Below are positions 62,053-64,000 of a stretch of DNA of 64,000 bases, piece after piece. The notes under the pieces are model-generated. The model made no database searches. It saw only the letters and a program-made list of their open reading frames with translations, and had not been told where the DNA came from. A program made the position numbers and the translations under genes. Within the stretch, counting starts at the first letter, position 1, and each line of letters opens with the position of its first letter. The stretch is taken from NCBI RefSeq assembly GCF_900187395.1, contig NZ_FYEZ01000001.1, positions 186,001-250,000 of the forward strand, written 5' to 3'. The stretch is from Kytococcus aerolatus (GTDB lineage: Bacteria; Actinomycetota; Actinomycetes; Actinomycetales; Dermatophilaceae).

Positions 62053-62898
62053 TCACCTGGGGTAGAGCCGCGCCAGGTGGGCGTGTCCGACCGCCTCGAA
62101 CTCCTCGTCGCCGACGTGCAGCGCCCAAACGGCGGTCCCCACGGCCTCGGCGACGTTCATGCGCCGCCACGCGCCCGGTTCCCGCGGGTCCCGGCCGTAG
62201 CCGGCCAGGAATGCCGCCTCGAGCTCGGGTCGGCGCAGGAAGTCCTGACGTCCGAGGCGCACGAGATCCTCCTCCGGTGGCCGGAGGTCGGCCCGCCCGA
62301 AGTCGATGATTCGCAGCACCAGGTGGTCGTCCAGCCAGTTCCGCGGCTGCCAGTCACCGTGCGTCGGGACCACGGTGGCACCCCCTGTCGGCCAGCCCGC
62401 CAGCTCGTCCCGAACCCGCTCGGCGATGGTGGCGTCGATGCGGTGCGGCATCGCGAGGAAACGCTCCACCCGCCCCCGGAGAGAGTCGTTCCAGGAGGGG
62501 TCGACGGTGGAGTGCTGGGCGTGGAAGGCAGCGATCAGCCGGCCCGCCTGCTCGTAGGTGAAGGGATCCTCCTGCGCCGGCGTCCCCTCGACGAGCTCGC
62601 CCGGCAGGTACTCCGTGATCAGCACGCGCAGCTCCTCGTCGGCCGCGAGCAGCCGGGCCGCCCTCCCGGAGGCGACCCACGGAGCCGTCCACGCGCGGTG
62701 AACCCGGATCTCTCGGGCAATGTGACCGTTCGACGGCCCCGCTGCCTTGACGATCACGCGCCCGCGGTCGCTCGCGACCTCCAGGACAACCGTGTCGGTC
62801 TGTCCCCACGAGTGGTCGGTGACGACCTTCCCCGCACCGAGGTGCCCCTCGACGAACCGGCGCTGGTCCTCGGTCAGGGCGTTCAACCCAAGGACCAT
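62053..62898 (-). CDS. Aminoglycoside phosphotransferase (APH)-family kinase
   Basis: 281 residues. Lys-containing strand RVIVKAAGP (about 48-56), catalytic loop VVPTHGDWQPRNWLDDH (about 176-192, HGDxxxxN) and metal motif LRIIDFGRADLRPPEEDL (about 195-212). APH-type kinases phosphorylate antibiotics or small metabolites such as choline or macrolides, and most in actinobacteria have unknown substrates. ATG behind GAGAGGA. It is upstream of the Pls-like gene on the same strand, separated by 94 bp that contain that gene's promoter. A weak 6-bp hairpin (62032-62047) follows. Confidence 0.85.
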   Translation of the reverse strand: MVLGLNALTEDQRRFVEGHLGAGKVVTDHSWGQTDTVVLEVASDRGRVIVKAAGPSNGHIAREIRVHRAWTAPWVASGRAARLLAADEELRVLITEYLPGELVEGTPAQEDPFTYEQAGRLIAAFHAQHSTVDPSWNDSLRGRVERFLAMPHRIDATIAERVRDELAGWPTGGATVVPTHGDWQPRNWLDDHLVLRIIDFGRADLRPPEEDLVRLGRQDFLRRPELEAAFLAGYGRDPREPGAWRRMNVAEAVGTAVWALHVGDEEFEAVGHAHLARLYPR

Positions 62899-62943
62899 GG
62901 GTCGTCCTCTCCGTGCTTTCGCCCCCCATCCCCCAACGCCAAA

Positions 62944-62969
62944 GGAGCCCCACCCGAAGGTGGGGCTCC
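62944..62969 (-). terminator. Terminator of tRNA-Pro
   Basis: A perfect 11-bp stem (GGAGCCCCACC / GGTGGGGCTCC) with a 4-nt loop, followed on the minus strand by TTT, immediately after the tRNA 3' end. Confidence 0.85.
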
Positions 62970-62972
62970 TGC

Positions 62973-63049
<77 letters not shown>

Positions 63050-63139
63050 ATCACTCCGCGAGCGGAGCGGAGAGAACCATAACCCATGAGGGGTCCACTC
63101 CCCCAACCGGCACCGCCGGAGCGCGGCGCCGGTCGGCCC

Positions 63140-64000
63140 TCAGCGGCGCCGGCGCTCGCGCACGCGGACCGAGATCTCGATCGGCGACCCCTCGAACCCG
63201 AAGCGCTCGCGCAGCTGCCGCTCCAGGAAGCGCCGGTAGGAGTGCTCCAGGAAGCCCGAGGCGAAGACCACGAACTTCGGCGGCCGCGTCGAGGCCTGCG
63301 TCGCGAAGAGGATGCGCGGCTGCTTGCCCGAACGCACCGGGTGCGGGTTGGCCGCCACGATCTCCCCGAGGAAGGCGTTGAGCTTGCCGGTGGGGATCCG
63401 GGCGTCCCAGCTCTCCAGGGCCGTCTCCAGCGCCGGGACGAGCTTCTCCACGTGCCGACCGGTCGAGGCCGAGATGTTCACCCGCGGCGCCCACGGCACC
63501 TGCACGAGCTCCCGCTCGATCTCGCGCTCCAGGAAGTGGCGACGCTCCTCGTCGGTGAGATCCCACTTGTTGTAGGCGATCACCAGGGCGCGGCCGGAGT
63601 CGATGACCTGCTGCACCACGCGGATGTCCTGCTCGGCGATCTCCTCGCCGGCGTCGATGAGGACGACGGCCACCTCGGCCTTCTCCAGCGCGCTCTGGGT
63701 GCGCAGGGAGGCGTAGAAGTCCACGCCACGGGTCTGGTGCACGCGGCGACGGATACCGGCGGTGTCGACGAACATCCAGGTGCGCCCGCCGAGCTCGATG
63801 TACTCGTCCACCGGGTCGCGCGTCGTGCCGGCGACGTTGTCCACCACCACCCGCTCGGAGCCGGCCAGACGGTTGAGCAGCGAGGACTTGCCGACGTTCG
63901 GGCGCCCCAGCAGGGCCACCCGGCGCGGTCCGCCGACGACCCGGCCGGCCTCGGAGTGCGGGTCCTCGGGGAAGTTCGCCAGGATCTCGTCCAGCAGGTC
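63140..64000 (-). CDS. der: Ribosome biogenesis GTPase Der/EngA, C-terminal part, 5' end outside window
   Basis: 287 residues, second GTPase domain plus KH-like domain. G1 [20 protein letters not shown], switch [16 protein letters not shown]3 FVDTAGI, G4 AYNKWDL, G5 NISAST. The KH-like C-terminus ends with [13 protein letters not shown]. Der assists 50S subunit assembly. The frame stays open to the window's right edge, so the first GTPase domain is missing. Terminates with TGA at 63142-63140. The gap to tRNA-Pro is about 90 bp. Confidence 0.95.
   Translation of the reverse strand, partial: DLLDEILANFPEDPHSEAGRVVGGPRRVALLGRPNVGKSSLLNRLAGSERVVVDNVAGTTRDPVDEYIELGGRTWMFVDTAGIRRRVHQTRGVDFYASLRTQSALEKAEVAVVLIDAGEEIAEQDIRVVQQVIDSGRALVIAYNKWDLTDEERRHFLEREIERELVQVPWAPRVNISASTGRHVEKLVPALETALESWDARIPTGKLNAFLGEIVAANPHPVRSGKQPRILFATQASTRPPKFVVFASGFLEHSYRRFLERQLRERFGFEGSPIEISVRVRERRRR

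Noticed and set aside
56748-62309. Plus-strand open frame of about 1853 residues across the peptidase and NRPS-like genes
   Set aside because: No recognisable domain, wrong composition for a protein, and the opposite strand carries textbook adenylation, carrier and zinc-peptidase motifs.

Overview
This is a GC-rich, densely coded chromosomal segment from an actinobacterium, most likely a member of the Micrococcales (Intrasporangiaceae/Ornithinimicrobiaceae type). The family level is my inference. The evidence is the gene order: pafB-pafC-tatA-tatC-helY followed by a 5'-3' exonuclease gene; lnt-ppm1-fxsA-rbpA; and DUF881-sbp-DUF881-gcvH-garA-ftsR-merR-gcvP. All three blocks are syntenic with Mycobacterium tuberculosis. 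Many start codons lie 6 or 7 nt downstream of a TANNNT-like hexamer, the signature of leaderless actinobacterial transcripts. No phage, IS element, CRISPR array or replication origin was found.

Layout. 1-5466: DNA-damage regulators PafB (partial)/PafC, Tat translocase subunits A and C, HelY helicase. 5476-9067: exonuclease, Lrp-type regulator, YbaK-type deacylase, amidohydrolase. 9068-9480: a 413-bp gap with an inverted repeat and a good housekeeping promoter. 9481-13109: lipoprotein N-acyltransferase, polyprenol-P-mannose synthase, FxsA and RbpA, the last behind a SigR-type promoter. 13207-22763: AI-2E-type permease, CapA-like lipoprotein, a lipid-kinase/phosphatase fusion, a small alarmone synthetase, an inositol-phosphatase-family enzyme, a GNAT acetyltransferase and a CynX-like transporter. 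22760-26585: a decay zone with a broken MFS gene, a TetR/ABC deletion chimera and a DUF402 gene with two stops, interrupted by one intact YeiH-type permease. 26734-33531: DUF222/HNH protein, methyltransferase, glutamate dehydrogenase, lipoprotein, membrane protein, UMF1-type transporter. 33602-36705: hemerythrin plus a giant membrane multicopper oxidase. 36710-47052: GtrA, drug transporter, hydrolase, RNA methyltransferase, GlgC-like protein, a frameshifted acyltransferase, lipoprotein, amino-acid permease, OsmC and histidine phosphatase.

47118-54545 is the glycine-cleavage/GarA/FtsR/DUF881 block on the minus strand, with a glycine riboswitch in front of gcvP. 54608-56683 holds fdhD, a DUF6457 protein, a small basic protein and a phosphopantetheinyl transferase. 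56712-61958 is the most interesting part. It encodes a 1291-residue Pls/PosA-type membrane NRPS (adenylation, carrier, then membrane helices with hexapeptide-repeat domains) followed 54 bp later by an M1 metallopeptidase. The adenylation pocket reads D-A-E-S-I-G-T-V-V-K, close to a known lysine code, so a poly-lysine-like homopolymer is plausible. The phosphopantetheinyl transferase that could activate its carrier domain lies just beyond the peptidase, convergent with it. The window closes with a phosphotransferase, tRNA-Pro(GGG) and the 3' part of der.
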